Assembly: GCA_963667075.1 (NCBI GenBank)
Contig: OY762938.1
Location: forward strand, 868,001 to 932,000
Direction: 5' to 3'
Length of the DNA stretch: 64,000 bases
From: G963667075 sp963667075
Lineage (GTDB): Bacteria; Pseudomonadota; Alphaproteobacteria; Micavibrionales; Micavibrionaceae
The notes below the pieces were generated by a model, which searched no databases, had not been told where the DNA came from, and saw only the letters and a program-made list of their open reading frames with translations. How positions within the stretch are numbered: position 1 is the first letter of the stretch; every line of letters starts with the position of its first letter. A program made the translations under genes and the position numbers. Below are positions 28,656-38,163 of this stretch, in pieces.

Positions 28656-31481
28656 ATGAGTGCTGAACAAGATAAATCAAAATCCGATTTTTATAAGGAA
28701 AGTGTATTCCTCCCTAAAACAGACTTTCCAATGCGTGGCGGCCTGCCGAAAAAAGAGCCGGAAATTTTAAAAAAATGGCAGGACATGGATCTTTACAAAA
28801 AACTACGGGAAGCCTCCAAAGGCCGCGAGAAGTGGATCCTTCATGATGGTCCGCCCTATGCGAACGGACACATTCATATGGGGCACGCCATGAACAAGAT
28901 TTTGAAAGACGTGATCAACCGTTCATGGCAAATGCTGGGTTATGATGCGCCTTACATTCCGGGCTGGGATTGTCATGGCCTGCCCATTGAATGGAAAGTC
29001 GAAGAACAATACCGCGAAAAAGGCAAAGACAAGGACGAGATTGACGCCCTGACATTCCGCGCAGAATGCCGTGACTTTGCGCAAAAATGGGTCGATGTAC
29101 AATCCGAAGACTTCCAGCGTCTTGGGGTCATTGGTGATTGGGACACCCCTTATCTCACCATGACGCATCAGGCCGAAGCCCAAATTGTGCGTGAAATTCA
29201 CAAATTCCTGCTCAATGGCGGCTTATATAAAGGCGTTAAGCCCGTTATGTGGTCTACTGTTGAAAAAACCGCGCTGGCAGAGGCTGAAATCGAGTATAAA
29301 GAGCACAAATCCATCACGATCTGGGTACGCTTCCCGATTATTGAGACAAATTTTGATCTGGTTAAGGACGCTAATGTTGTTATCTGGACCACGACTCCGT
29401 GGACCATGCCGTCCAACCGCGCCGTGGCTTACGGCGAGCATATTGAATATGCGGTTTACACCATCAAGGCCGTAGAAGATGTCTCTCAGGTCAAAGTGGG
29501 GGACAAGCTTGTCCTTGCTACATCACTGGCCGAAGACGTCAAAGCCAACTGTAAAATTGCAGACTGGGAGGCCTCTGAAGCATTTTCCGGCAAAGCACTT
29601 GAAGGCACCGTTTGTGCACATCCGCTGCGCGGTCAGGGCTATGACTTTGACGTACGCGCATTGCCTGCCGATTTTGTTACGGAAGATGCCGGTACCGGTT
29701 TTGTGCATATTGCGCCCGGACACGGGGCAGACGACTTTGTGCTTGGTATGAAACACGGTGTTGAAGTCACGGACAATGTCACAGATGATGGCAAATTCCG
29801 TGACCATGTCCCGCTTTTTGCAGGCCTGACCATTTATGATGAAAAAGGCAAAATGGGCGATGGCAATTTTGCACCGCTAAAAGCCATGACAGAGGTCGGG
29901 GCACTCCTTGGGAAAGGCTCTGTCCGTCACGAATATCCGCATAGCTGGCGGTCCAAAGCCCCTGTTATTTTCCGCACAACGCCGCAGTGGTTTATTGCGA
30001 TGGATAACGATCTGGGTTTGCGTGATAAATCGCTTGCGGCCATCAAGGAAACACGCTGGGTCCCTGCGCAAGGGGAAAAACGGATTTCTTCCATGATTGA
30101 ACAGCGTCCTGACTGGTGTATTTCACGCCAGCGCGCCTGGGGTGTACCGATTGCCCTTTTTGTACATAAGGAAACAGGCGAACCGCTCAAAGATGAGGCT
30201 GTTCTGACACGCATTGCCGAGGCCTTTGAGGCCGAAGGGGCCGATGCGTGGTGGGCAAAAGAGGCCGCAGACTTTCTTGGCACTGAGTACAAGGCTGAGG
30301 ACTATGTGCAGGTGTTTGACATTGTCGATGTCTGGTTTGAATCCGGCTCTACGCATAGTTTTGTTGTCGATGCGCGGGAAGAACTTGCACAAAAAGCAGA
30401 TCTGTATCTCGAAGGCTCCGACCAGCATCGTGGCTGGTTCCATTCTTCCTTGCTGGAATCCTGCGGCACGAAAGGGGACGCGCCCTTCAAGACCGTTCTA
30501 ACACATGGTTTTGTGCTGGATGAAAAAGGATACAAGATGTCTAAATCTCTTGGCAATGTTGTCGATCCACTCAAAATTCTGGAACAAAGCGGTGCTGACA
30601 TTATGCGTCTTTGGACCATGACAGCCGACTATGCCGAGGACATCAGAATCGGAAAAGACGTCTTGAAATCCAGCGCTGACCTTTATCGCCGTATTCGTAA
30701 CACGTTCCGCTTCCTTCTCGGTTCGTTAAAAGATTTTTCCGATACTGAAAAGCTGGATGACAGTGAATACAAGAATATGCCAGAGCTGGAACAGCTTGTA
30801 CTGCACTGGCTTGCCGAAATGGATCGCGATGTGCGCCGTCACATTGAAGAATACGACTACGGACAACTGGCGAATAAGTTGCACCTGTTCTGCAACAACG
30901 ACTTATCCGCCTTTTATTTCGATATCCGCAAAGACCGCTTGTACTGCGATGCACCGGACAGCTTTGAACGCCGTGCATGCCGGACAGTTCTGTATCATGT
31001 TTTTGATTGCTTAAGCGCATGGATGGCTCCCATCCTCTCCTTTACCGCCGAAGAAGTCTGGTCACACCGACCTGAAGGCTTGTTTGAAGGCGTTGAAAGT
31101 GTTCACTTACGGACCTTCCCCAAAACACCGGATCACTGGATGAATAACGCTCTCGCTGAAAAATGGCAAAAAATCAGAGAGATTCGCCGCGGCGTTCTAG
31201 GCACAATCGAACCTAAACGCGCTTCAAAAGAAATCCGCTCGTCTCTTGAGGCTAAAATCCTTCTGTCAGGCAACAAAGACCTTTTGGATAATGTCGATAT
31301 GGCAGAAATCTGTGTCGTCTCCCAGTGCGAAATATTAGAAGGCAGCGCAGACGCGCCTTGCATCGTTGAAACAGCCAAAGGCCACAAATGCCAACGCTGC
31401 TGGAAAATCCTCCCCGATGTCGAGGAAGGCGGAATCTGCGATCGTTGTGCGGCTGTGATCAAAAAGCAGGAGGCGGCTTAA
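28656..31481 (+). CDS. ileS: IleS, isoleucyl-tRNA synthetase
   Basis: A 941-residue class Ia synthetase that charges tRNA-Ile. The HIGH motif is PPYANGHIHMGH (about 66-77), the editing domain lies at about 200-400 (WTTTPWTMPSN, TGFVHIAPGHGADD), the KMSKS loop is at residues 627-631, and the C-terminal zinc finger is CQRCW...CDRC. These belong to the bacterial IleS type. It starts the plus-strand run that includes lspA; ileS-lspA association is common in proteobacteria, here with two genes inserted between them. Confidence 0.97.
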   Translation: MSAEQDKSKSDFYKESVFLPKTDFPMRGGLPKKEPEILKKWQDMDLYKKLREASKGREKWILHDGPPYANGHIHMGHAMNKILKDVINRSWQMLGYDAPYIPGWDCHGLPIEWKVEEQYREKGKDKDEIDALTFRAECRDFAQKWVDVQSEDFQRLGVIGDWDTPYLTMTHQAEAQIVREIHKFLLNGGLYKGVKPVMWSTVEKTALAEAEIEYKEHKSITIWVRFPIIETNFDLVKDANVVIWTTTPWTMPSNRAVAYGEHIEYAVYTIKAVEDVSQVKVGDKLVLATSLAEDVKANCKIADWEASEAFSGKALEGTVCAHPLRGQGYDFDVRALPADFVTEDAGTGFVHIAPGHGADDFVLGMKHGVEVTDNVTDDGKFRDHVPLFAGLTIYDEKGKMGDGNFAPLKAMTEVGALLGKGSVRHEYPHSWRSKAPVIFRTTPQWFIAMDNDLGLRDKSLAAIKETRWVPAQGEKRISSMIEQRPDWCISRQRAWGVPIALFVHKETGEPLKDEAVLTRIAEAFEAEGADAWWAKEAADFLGTEYKAEDYVQVFDIVDVWFESGSTHSFVVDAREELAQKADLYLEGSDQHRGWFHSSLLESCGTKGDAPFKTVLTHGFVLDEKGYKMSKSLGNVVDPLKILEQSGADIMRLWTMTADYAEDIRIGKDVLKSSADLYRRIRNTFRFLLGSLKDFSDTEKLDDSEYKNMPELEQLVLHWLAEMDRDVRRHIEEYDYGQLANKLHLFCNNDLSAFYFDIRKDRLYCDAPDSFERRACRTVLYHVFDCLSAWMAPILSFTAEEVWSHRPEGLFEGVESVHLRTFPKTPDHWMNNALAEKWQKIREIRRGVLGTIEPKRASKEIRSSLEAKILLSGNKDLLDNVDMAEICVVSQCEILEGSADAPCIVETAKGHKCQRCWKILPDVEEGGICDRCAAVIKKQEAA

Positions 31482-31484
31482 ATC

Positions 31485-32177
31485 ATGAGAAGAGCTATTG
31501 TCACAGGATCAAATGGCGGCATCGGTACCGCCATTTGTAAGGATCTGCAAAACCATGGCATTGAGGTAATTGGCTTTGTTCGTAAAGCCTCTGGGACCTC
31601 TCCATGGCCTGAAATTGCATGTGATTTATCTGATCCCGATTCTATCAAATCTGCCTTTGATAACTTTGAAAAAAAACATGGTGTGGCGGATATCCTGATC
31701 AATAATGCCGGTGTCTATCATGCAAAAGCATGGGATCAGCTTTCTGTCGAGGACTTTATGCTCTCTATGAATGTGAATGTGCATGCGCCTTTTTTAATGG
31801 CAAAGCATTTCGCAGACCGGTTAATATCGTCCGGTCAGGCCGGTGCCATTGTGACTGTCGGTTCGATTAGTGGACAAATTGGCAGCATTGATCCTTCCTA
31901 TGCGGCCTCGAAAGGGTCCCTTCCGGCTTTGACAAAAAGTCTGGCCAAAGCTTTTGCTCCGCACAACATACGCGTCAACAATATTGCACCCGGCCCTGTC
32001 GAAACAAAGATGGGGGACAGCATCCCAGAAGACCGTAAAAAAAGTTATAAAGAGGCTATTCCTCTAAAACGATTTGCAGAAGCTGAAGAAATCGCAAAAC
32101 TGGTTTCCTTCCTCGTCAGTGACGAGTCAAGTTATGTGACCGGCGCAACATTTAATATTGACGGCGGATTAACGTAA
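31485..32177 (+). CDS. Short-chain dehydrogenase/reductase, FabG-like
   Basis: A 230-residue classical SDR with the nucleotide motif TGSNGGIG (residues 7-14), NNAG at 73-76, and catalytic Ser127, Tyr139 and Lys143 in PSYAASKG. VNNIAPGPVETKM and the final YVTGATFNIDGG are typical of 3-oxoacyl-reductase relatives. The substrate is unknown; a single SDR outside a fab cluster need not act in fatty-acid synthesis. It starts four bases after ileS with AGGAGG upstream. Confidence 0.85.
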   Translation: MRRAIVTGSNGGIGTAICKDLQNHGIEVIGFVRKASGTSPWPEIACDLSDPDSIKSAFDNFEKKHGVADILINNAGVYHAKAWDQLSVEDFMLSMNVNVHAPFLMAKHFADRLISSGQAGAIVTVGSISGQIGSIDPSYAASKGSLPALTKSLAKAFAPHNIRVNNIAPGPVETKMGDSIPEDRKKSYKEAIPLKRFAEAEEIAKLVSFLVSDESSYVTGATFNIDGGLT

Positions 32178-32232
32178 GCAGACATTGCAGGTAACAGGTT
32201 CTGATAAGATACAAACGGAGAATAATTAATTC

Positions 32233-32751
32233 ATGCTGGACATCACTCTCGCCTACAACCATCCTGACCATTCAGATAAAGAGCTAAATGAAAGCCTGTC
32301 TGACTTACTTACAGCACAGTCTTTAGGTGCCATGTCCTCCACACGCGATGGCAAAGCGCATATCAACACGGCTTATTTTGCCGTCTCGAACAATGTAACT
32401 CTTTATTATCTGTCTCCGCCGCGTGATACACACAGCCGTTATATAGAGGAAAATCCTTCCGTTGCCATCGCCCTGTGGAAACAGCCAGAGGAATGGGCCA
32501 CAAATCTTCACGGTATACAGCTCTTTGGCACATGTGAGAAACTGAGCGTCGGGGCAGAGCTTATCTCTGCCATGTCTCTGTATTTAAAACAATTTCCTGC
32601 TGTAAAATGCATCATCAAGGAACCCGGGAAAATCATGGATGGCATAAAGTCAAGACTATACGCCATCCGCGTTTCTTCCATAAAACTGCTTGATGAGCAA
32701 AGATTTGGCGAAGAAAAATATATTGAACTCACCCCCGTTAGAACAAAGTAA
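32233..32751 (+). CDS. Pyridoxamine 5'-phosphate oxidase-like flavin-binding protein
   Basis: A 172-residue split-barrel protein: GAMSSTRDGKAHINTAYFAV and LYYLSPPRDTHSRYIEENPSVAIAL match the PNPOx-like FMN-binding fold, close to the YhbP type. No signal peptide. Members bind FMN, F420 or haem, so the reaction cannot be named. It lies between the SDR and lspA in the same direction, five bases before lspA. Confidence 0.7.
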   Translation: MLDITLAYNHPDHSDKELNESLSDLLTAQSLGAMSSTRDGKAHINTAYFAVSNNVTLYYLSPPRDTHSRYIEENPSVAIALWKQPEEWATNLHGIQLFGTCEKLSVGAELISAMSLYLKQFPAVKCIIKEPGKIMDGIKSRLYAIRVSSIKLLDEQRFGEEKYIELTPVRTK

Positions 32752-32756
32752 GTGCC

Positions 32757-33221
32757 ATGAAAACAACAGGCTTAATCGTTGCTCTCCTTGCGCTTGTGAT
32801 TGATCAAATCACAAAAAGTCTGGTAGTGGCTTATATCACACCGGCACCACTTAGCGTTCTGCCTTTCTTTGATCTCGTTCTGGTATGGAATAAGGGAATC
32901 AGCTTTGGTCTGTTTACACAGGAAACCTCCATTGGCCCTTATTTTCTAGGGGCCTTTTCCCTTGCTATATGTGCTTTTTTTATCTATTGGCTCTGGCAAA
33001 CGAAGAACCGTTATCTGGCCGTTGCTATGGGTCTTGTCATCGGAGGGGCCATTGGCAATATCATTGACCGCCTCCGCTTTGGGGCCGTTGTTGATTTTCT
33101 AGACTTTCATCTCCATGACTGGCACTATCCGGCCTTTAATGTAGCGGATAGTTGTATTGTGCTGGGAATACTATATATAGTCTTCGATGGGTTATTTTTT
33201 GATAAGGATCCTGAAAACTGA
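32757..33221 (+). CDS. lspA: LspA, lipoprotein signal peptidase
   Basis: A 154-residue inner-membrane aspartyl peptidase with four helices that removes signal peptides from diacylglyceryl prolipoproteins. The catalytic aspartates are Asp113 (GAVVDFLDF) and Asp131 (FNVADS); IGGAIGNIIDRLRFG is also diagnostic. At least two predicted lipoproteins in this window (TPR protein and the next gene) are likely substrates. Its TGA overlaps the ATG of the next gene by one base. Confidence 0.95.
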   Translation: MKTTGLIVALLALVIDQITKSLVVAYITPAPLSVLPFFDLVLVWNKGISFGLFTQETSIGPYFLGAFSLAICAFFIYWLWQTKNRYLAVAMGLVIGGAIGNIIDRLRFGAVVDFLDFHLHDWHYPAFNVADSCIVLGILYIVFDGLFFDKDPEN

Positions 33222-33742
33222 TGAATAATAAATATGCACTCTTTCTTTCTTGCGCTTTTCTTACGCTGACAGGCTGTGCTGTAGCGAAGGAAGAACTTGG
33301 TATGACACGTCATTCGCCAGATGAATTTGCGATTATAAAGCGTGCGCCTCTGGATATTCCGGAAGGCAGATATACGTTACCAAAACCGCAGCCTGGCGCA
33401 CAACGCCCGCAGGAACAGCCTGCCGTTGAACAAGCCAGAGAAACCGTTTTAGGCGCACCGAAAGCTAAAAATACACAGACCTCTACGGCAGAAAACATTC
33501 TTTTGAAAAAAACAAACGCGCAAACGACGAATCCCGACATTCGGGCAACCGTCAATCAGGAAACAAGATCCCTCGAAAATCATGAGCGTCCTGTCATTGA
33601 CCGCCTTCTCAGCCTTGGCGGCAAAAAGCAGGAGCCTCACGCCTCTATTGTTGATGCACCGGCTGAACTGGAACGCCTGAAAAAGAACAAGGAAGAGGGA
33701 AAATCTGTTGTAGATGGAGAAACGCCTACAATAAACAACTAA
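33221..33742 (+). CDS. BamF-like DUF3035 lipoprotein
   Basis: A 173-residue lipoprotein with lipobox LTGC (Cys19). Just after it comes KEELGMTRHSPDEFAIIKRAP, the hallmark of DUF3035, whose Caulobacter member BamF belongs to the outer-membrane BAM complex. The rest is low-complexity and Pro/Gln/Lys-rich. It directly follows lspA, whose product would process it, and precedes the M16 pair, an order seen in other alphaproteobacteria. Confidence 0.8.
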   Translation: MNNKYALFLSCAFLTLTGCAVAKEELGMTRHSPDEFAIIKRAPLDIPEGRYTLPKPQPGAQRPQEQPAVEQARETVLGAPKAKNTQTSTAENILLKKTNAQTTNPDIRATVNQETRSLENHERPVIDRLLSLGGKKQEPHASIVDAPAELERLKKNKEEGKSVVDGETPTINN

Positions 33743-33767
33743 TGCAGCCTTGTAGGAAGGTGAACCG

Positions 33768-35147
33768 ATGTTCAGATTTTTGTTCTTATGCTCTGCGCTC
33801 TTGCTGTTATCATGCCCTGCACACGCAGAAACGGTCTTTAACGCAAAGCATTTCACGCTTGAAAACGGCATGGATGTCGTACTGATAGAAAACCACAGAG
33901 TACCGATCATCACCCATATGATCTGGTACAAGGTTGGTGCCGCTGATGAACCTTCCGGCCAGTCCGGTATCGCGCATTTTCTGGAACATCTGATGTTTAA
34001 AGGCTCCGGCGACTTGAAGCCCGGAGAATTTTCAAAAACAATCAGTGCCCTGGGTGGCCGAGATAACGCCTTTACCTCACAAGACTACACCGCTTATTTC
34101 CAAATGATTGCCGCAGAGCATCTTGAAACCGTCATGAAAATGGAAGCGGGTCGTATGAACGGCCTAAAACCACCCTTGTCCGAGGTAGAATCAGAACACA
34201 AGGTGGTAATAGAAGAACGCCGCCAGAATATTGAAAACAATCCCCGCAGACATTTCTTTGAAACCATGCAGGCCGCCTTGTTTCCTAATCATCCCTATGG
34301 CACCCCCGTCATTGGCTGGATGAGCGAAATGCAGGCGATGACATGGGAACAGGCTTATGCCTTTTACGATAAATGGTACGCGCCCAATAATGCTATTCTG
34401 GTCGTTTCAGGTGATGTGACACTCGAAGAACTAAAACCGCTGGCCGAAAAGATATATGGTGTTCTTCCCCGTGAAAACGTACCCGTTAGAAAAAGAAACA
34501 TCATCCCGCCTCTTAAAGGAGAGATCAAGTTAACCTTTGAGAGTGAAGACATTCATCAACGAACCATTACACGAATGTACCGCGTTCCCTCTCACCGGAC
34601 TGAAAATAGAACAGACTCACTCGCCTTAGAACTCCTTACCGAGATATTGGGCGGCGACTCGACGACAAGACTGTATAAAAAGCTCGTCGTAGAAGACGCT
34701 AAAGCCGCTACGATACAGCTTTCATACGATCCGGCGTCCTATGATGATTCAACATTATGGCTTCATGCGACTCCACTGGACAATGTCTCCGCAGAGGAAT
34801 TGGAAGCGGCCATTGACGAAATTCTGACCGATTTCATCAAAAAAGGCCCGACCGAGCAGGAATTAACAGAGGCTCAGAACCGGATGGAAAATGCCGCCAT
34901 TTTTGCCAGAGACAGCGTCACCGGCCCTGCCATGGCCTTTGGTTATACGCTGGCCACCGGCGGCACAATAGACGATGTTGAATATTGGCCAGACCAAATT
35001 AAACTCATCACTACAGAGCAAATACAAAACGTTGCAGAACGTTTCCTTGATCCAGCCCAAAAAGGCGACGGACACATGGTCACAGGCTACATGTTCCCGA
35101 AAACAACGACCAATCATAAAAACAGCAAAAATAGGGAGGCACAGTAA
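33768..35147 (+). CDS. Exported M16 zinc metallopeptidase, active subunit
   Basis: A 459-residue protein with a signal peptide (MFRFLFLCSALLLLSCPAHA) and the inverted zinc motif HFLEH (His70, Glu73, His74); the third ligand is in SEHKVVIEERR. NPYGTPVIGW-like and YAPNNAILVVSGD segments complete the M16 pattern. It would work in the periplasm together with the next gene, which begins three bases downstream. Confidence 0.92.
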   Translation: MFRFLFLCSALLLLSCPAHAETVFNAKHFTLENGMDVVLIENHRVPIITHMIWYKVGAADEPSGQSGIAHFLEHLMFKGSGDLKPGEFSKTISALGGRDNAFTSQDYTAYFQMIAAEHLETVMKMEAGRMNGLKPPLSEVESEHKVVIEERRQNIENNPRRHFFETMQAALFPNHPYGTPVIGWMSEMQAMTWEQAYAFYDKWYAPNNAILVVSGDVTLEELKPLAEKIYGVLPRENVPVRKRNIIPPLKGEIKLTFESEDIHQRTITRMYRVPSHRTENRTDSLALELLTEILGGDSTTRLYKKLVVEDAKAATIQLSYDPASYDDSTLWLHATPLDNVSAEELEAAIDEILTDFIKKGPTEQELTEAQNRMENAAIFARDSVTGPAMAFGYTLATGGTIDDVEYWPDQIKLITTEQIQNVAERFLDPAQKGDGHMVTGYMFPKTTTNHKNSKNREAQ

Positions 35148-35149
35148 AA

Positions 35150-36523
35150 ATGATACGCAAAATAATCCCTGTATTTTTCCTCCCGTTCTTTTTACTCCTT
35201 TTCCTGCAACCGGTTCACGCGCTAGCAAAAGACTCTTTTCTTTCCATTGAATCTTTAACCAGCCCGGGCGGGATTACCTTCTGGTATGTAGAAGACCGCT
35301 CTGTACCGATTATTGCCATGAGCTTCGCGTTCAAAGGCGCAGGCACAAAAAATGACCCAGAAGACAAGCAAGGCCTTGTAAGACTGGCCTCAAACACCAT
35401 GGATGAAGGGGCTGGAGATCTTGATTCACAGGCCTTTCAAAAAGCTTTGAGCGACCACAGCATTACATTGCGTTTTGATGCCTCACGGGATAATTTTTCA
35501 GGCACGTTAAGAACATTAAAGAAAAATCAGGATAAAGCCTACGCGCTTTTGACACTGGCGCTGACATCGCCCCGTTTTGATCCGGCACCGCTTGACCGCA
35601 TGAAAAACGCCAATCTTGCACGGATCAAAACCTCCATGGCTGAACCAGACTGGATTTCAGCGCGGCTTGTCAACGATCTGGCCTATGAGAATGAACCTTA
35701 CGCCCTGAACAGCGGCGGCACACTTTCCTCTCTGCCCCGGATTACACCGGCTGATCTAAAAGCATATCACAAAGACTATATAACAAAAGACCGCCTTGTC
35801 ATCGGCCTCACAGGAGACCTGTCCAAAAAAGAAGCTGAAGAGGCTGTTGACCGTATTTTCGCTCAGTTACCAAAAACAGGGGCACCCAAAACGGGGAGCG
35901 ATTTTACCATGAAAAATCCATCAATCACGGCATTGTACAAAAAAGATATTCCGCAAACGTTGGTCCATATTGTCCTGCCGGGCATCAGGCAGGATGATCC
36001 GGATTATTATCCTTTTCTTGTTATGAACCAGATTTTTGGCAGTGGCGGATTCGGCTCCCGCCTTATGGAAGAAGTGCGTGAAAAGCGCGGCCTGACATAT
36101 GGCATATACAGCAACCTGTCCCGCATGGACCATACACAGACCTTCAATATCTCGGCCTCTACCAGAAACGATCAGTATGAAGAAATGATGCGCCTTGTAA
36201 AAAAGGAAATGCTAAAGATCAAAAGCACCCCCGTAAGCGACAAAGAATTGAAAGATGCGAAAGCCTATCTGACCGGTTCCTTTCCGCTGTCTCTCTCTTC
36301 AACCGCTCAGATCGCTTCTGTGCTCTTGGGCCTTCAACTTGATCACCTGCCCATCAATTATCTGGATCACAGAACAGAGAATATTAACGCTGTCACAAAA
36401 GACGATATCATGCGTATAGCGGCTCGTATCCTGAAAGAAGATACGCTCCTAACGGTTTTAGTCGGCGCACCGGAAAACGTTAAAACAGACAAAATAATTG
36501 AGGTATTACCCAATGTTAACTAA
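35150..36523 (+). CDS. Exported M16-family protein without the zinc site
   Basis: A 457-residue M16 homologue with a signal peptide (about 1-25). Where the active partner has HFLEH, this has LVRLASNTMDEGAG, so the zinc-binding and catalytic residues are absent. The C-terminal M16 half is intact (GFGSRLMEEVREKRGLTYGIYS). Active/inactive M16 pairs form heterodimers, as in mitochondrial processing peptidase, so this is a partner subunit rather than a decayed gene. Confidence 0.88.
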   Translation: MIRKIIPVFFLPFFLLLFLQPVHALAKDSFLSIESLTSPGGITFWYVEDRSVPIIAMSFAFKGAGTKNDPEDKQGLVRLASNTMDEGAGDLDSQAFQKALSDHSITLRFDASRDNFSGTLRTLKKNQDKAYALLTLALTSPRFDPAPLDRMKNANLARIKTSMAEPDWISARLVNDLAYENEPYALNSGGTLSSLPRITPADLKAYHKDYITKDRLVIGLTGDLSKKEAEEAVDRIFAQLPKTGAPKTGSDFTMKNPSITALYKKDIPQTLVHIVLPGIRQDDPDYYPFLVMNQIFGSGGFGSRLMEEVREKRGLTYGIYSNLSRMDHTQTFNISASTRNDQYEEMMRLVKKEMLKIKSTPVSDKELKDAKAYLTGSFPLSLSSTAQIASVLLGLQLDHLPINYLDHRTENINAVTKDDIMRIAARILKEDTLLTVLVGAPENVKTDKIIEVLPNVN

Positions 36524-38087
36524 TACAGCCGCCTGGAAAGCACTCAAAGCACATCAGGCTGAGATCAGTAATTTACACATGCGCGACCTGTTCAAGGACG
36601 ACCCTGACCGGTTTCAAAGCTATAGCCTGTCTCTCGATACGCTTTTCTTTGATTATTCGAAACACCGGATAACACAAGAGACAAAAACCCTGCTCCTTAA
36701 CCTTGCGAGAGCCTCGGATGTTGAATTGTGGCGGGAAAAAATGTTCGCCGGAGAAAAGATCAACAATACCGAAAACCGGGCTGTTTTACATACGGCCCTT
36801 CGCCGCCCGAAAGACGATACCGTTACAGTTGACGGTGAAAATGTTATGCCATTTGTGCATCATACCCTTTCTAAAATGAAGACCTTTTGCGAAAAGGTGC
36901 AGAACGGCACATGGCGCGGCCATACTGGAAAAAAGGTTGAGCATATCGTTAATCTTGGTATAGGCGGTTCCGATCTCGGCCCTTACATGGTGTGTGAAGC
37001 CCTTAAGCCTTTTGGCTACAAAAACCTTACCATGCACTTTGTCTCTAACATTGACGGCACGCATTTGTCTGAAACGCTAAAATCTATCGACGCCGCGACA
37101 ACCCTGTTTATTGTAGCCTCCAAAACCTTTACAACACAGGAAACCATGACCAATGCGCAAAGCGCAAAAGACTGGCTCGTGAAGGCCCTTGGCACGGAAG
37201 ACGCCATAGAAAAACATTTCATTGCACTTTCTACGAACGAAGACGAAGTCACTGCCTTTGGCATCAACAAAGACAACATGTTTCCTTTTAAGGACTGGGT
37301 AGGAGGACGTTACAGCCTCTGGTCTTCTATTGGTCTTCCCATTGCGCTCTATATCGGGTTTGAGAATTTCAGAGCCCTGCTGGATGGCGCCTATGCCATG
37401 GACAGGCACTTTCAGGACACCCCTTTGGAAAGTAATATACCTGTGATCGCCGCATTACTGGGCATATGGTACAGAAACTTTTTTGGTGCACAAAGCTATG
37501 CTGTGCTGCCTTACGATCAATATCTGCACAGATTTCCAGCGTACCTGCAACAGCTTGATATGGAATCAAATGGAAAAACCATTGATAGAGATGGTAACAG
37601 AGTCGATTACGATACAGGCCCTGTTTTGTTTGGAGAACCCGGCACAAACGGACAGCATGCCTTCTACCAGCTCATTCATCAGGGCACATCCCTTATCCCT
37701 TGCGATTTTATTGCAGCAAAAGAAACCTATAACCCTTTGGGCGATCATCACACAAAACTGCTCTCGAATTTTCTGGCACAACCGCAAGCCCTGATGCAGG
37801 GAAGAACGCCCGACTTTGAGGGCAATCGTCCCTCTACTTCTATTCTTGTCGAACGTCTTGACCCTTATTCTTTGGGCATGCTTATTGCGCTCTATGAGCA
37901 CAAAATATTCGTGCAAGGTATTATCTGGCGCTTAAACAGCTTTGATCAACCCGGCGTACAGCTCGGCAAAATTCTATCAAACCAGATTCTTGACGCCATC
38001 GAAACAGGTAAAAACGAGGGGCTGGACAACTCTACGGAAGGATTATTGAAATCAATACCTCATATTAATTTAGTAAATAAAGAATAA
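36513..38087 (+). CDS. pgi: Pgi, glucose-6-phosphate isomerase
   Basis: A 524-residue enzyme that interconverts glucose-6-phosphate and fructose-6-phosphate. I choose the ATG at 36513, with GAGGT eight bases upstream; the TTG at 36498 is in frame but unneeded. Signatures: LGIGGSDLGPYMV, ASKTFTTQETMTNA, VGGRYSLWSSIGLP, QQLDMESNGK and FDQPGVQLGK near the end. The first 11 bases overlap the M16 gene. Its product fructose-6-phosphate feeds GlmS. Confidence 0.96.
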   Translation: MLTNTAAWKALKAHQAEISNLHMRDLFKDDPDRFQSYSLSLDTLFFDYSKHRITQETKTLLLNLARASDVELWREKMFAGEKINNTENRAVLHTALRRPKDDTVTVDGENVMPFVHHTLSKMKTFCEKVQNGTWRGHTGKKVEHIVNLGIGGSDLGPYMVCEALKPFGYKNLTMHFVSNIDGTHLSETLKSIDAATTLFIVASKTFTTQETMTNAQSAKDWLVKALGTEDAIEKHFIALSTNEDEVTAFGINKDNMFPFKDWVGGRYSLWSSIGLPIALYIGFENFRALLDGAYAMDRHFQDTPLESNIPVIAALLGIWYRNFFGAQSYAVLPYDQYLHRFPAYLQQLDMESNGKTIDRDGNRVDYDTGPVLFGEPGTNGQHAFYQLIHQGTSLIPCDFIAAKETYNPLGDHHTKLLSNFLAQPQALMQGRTPDFEGNRPSTSILVERLDPYSLGMLIALYEHKIFVQGIIWRLNSFDQPGVQLGKILSNQILDAIETGKNEGLDNSTEGLLKSIPHINLVNKE

Positions 38088-38163
38088 TAAGATTTCCGAT
38101 ATTTAAAAACTGTTATAAGATGTATTCGTTTGCACCTAGATTAGAGTTTGAAACGATAAAAGA

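Noticed and set aside
28471..28680. Minus-strand open frame of 69 codons upstream of ileS
   Set aside because: It overlaps the ileS start, has no ribosome-binding site I can see, and its composition is not protein-like. A palindrome at 28457-28468 just after its stop is suggestive but weak.
35150..36523. Second M16 gene as a pseudogene
   Set aside because: The frame is intact with signal peptide and conserved C-terminal half; loss of the zinc site is normal for the partner subunit.
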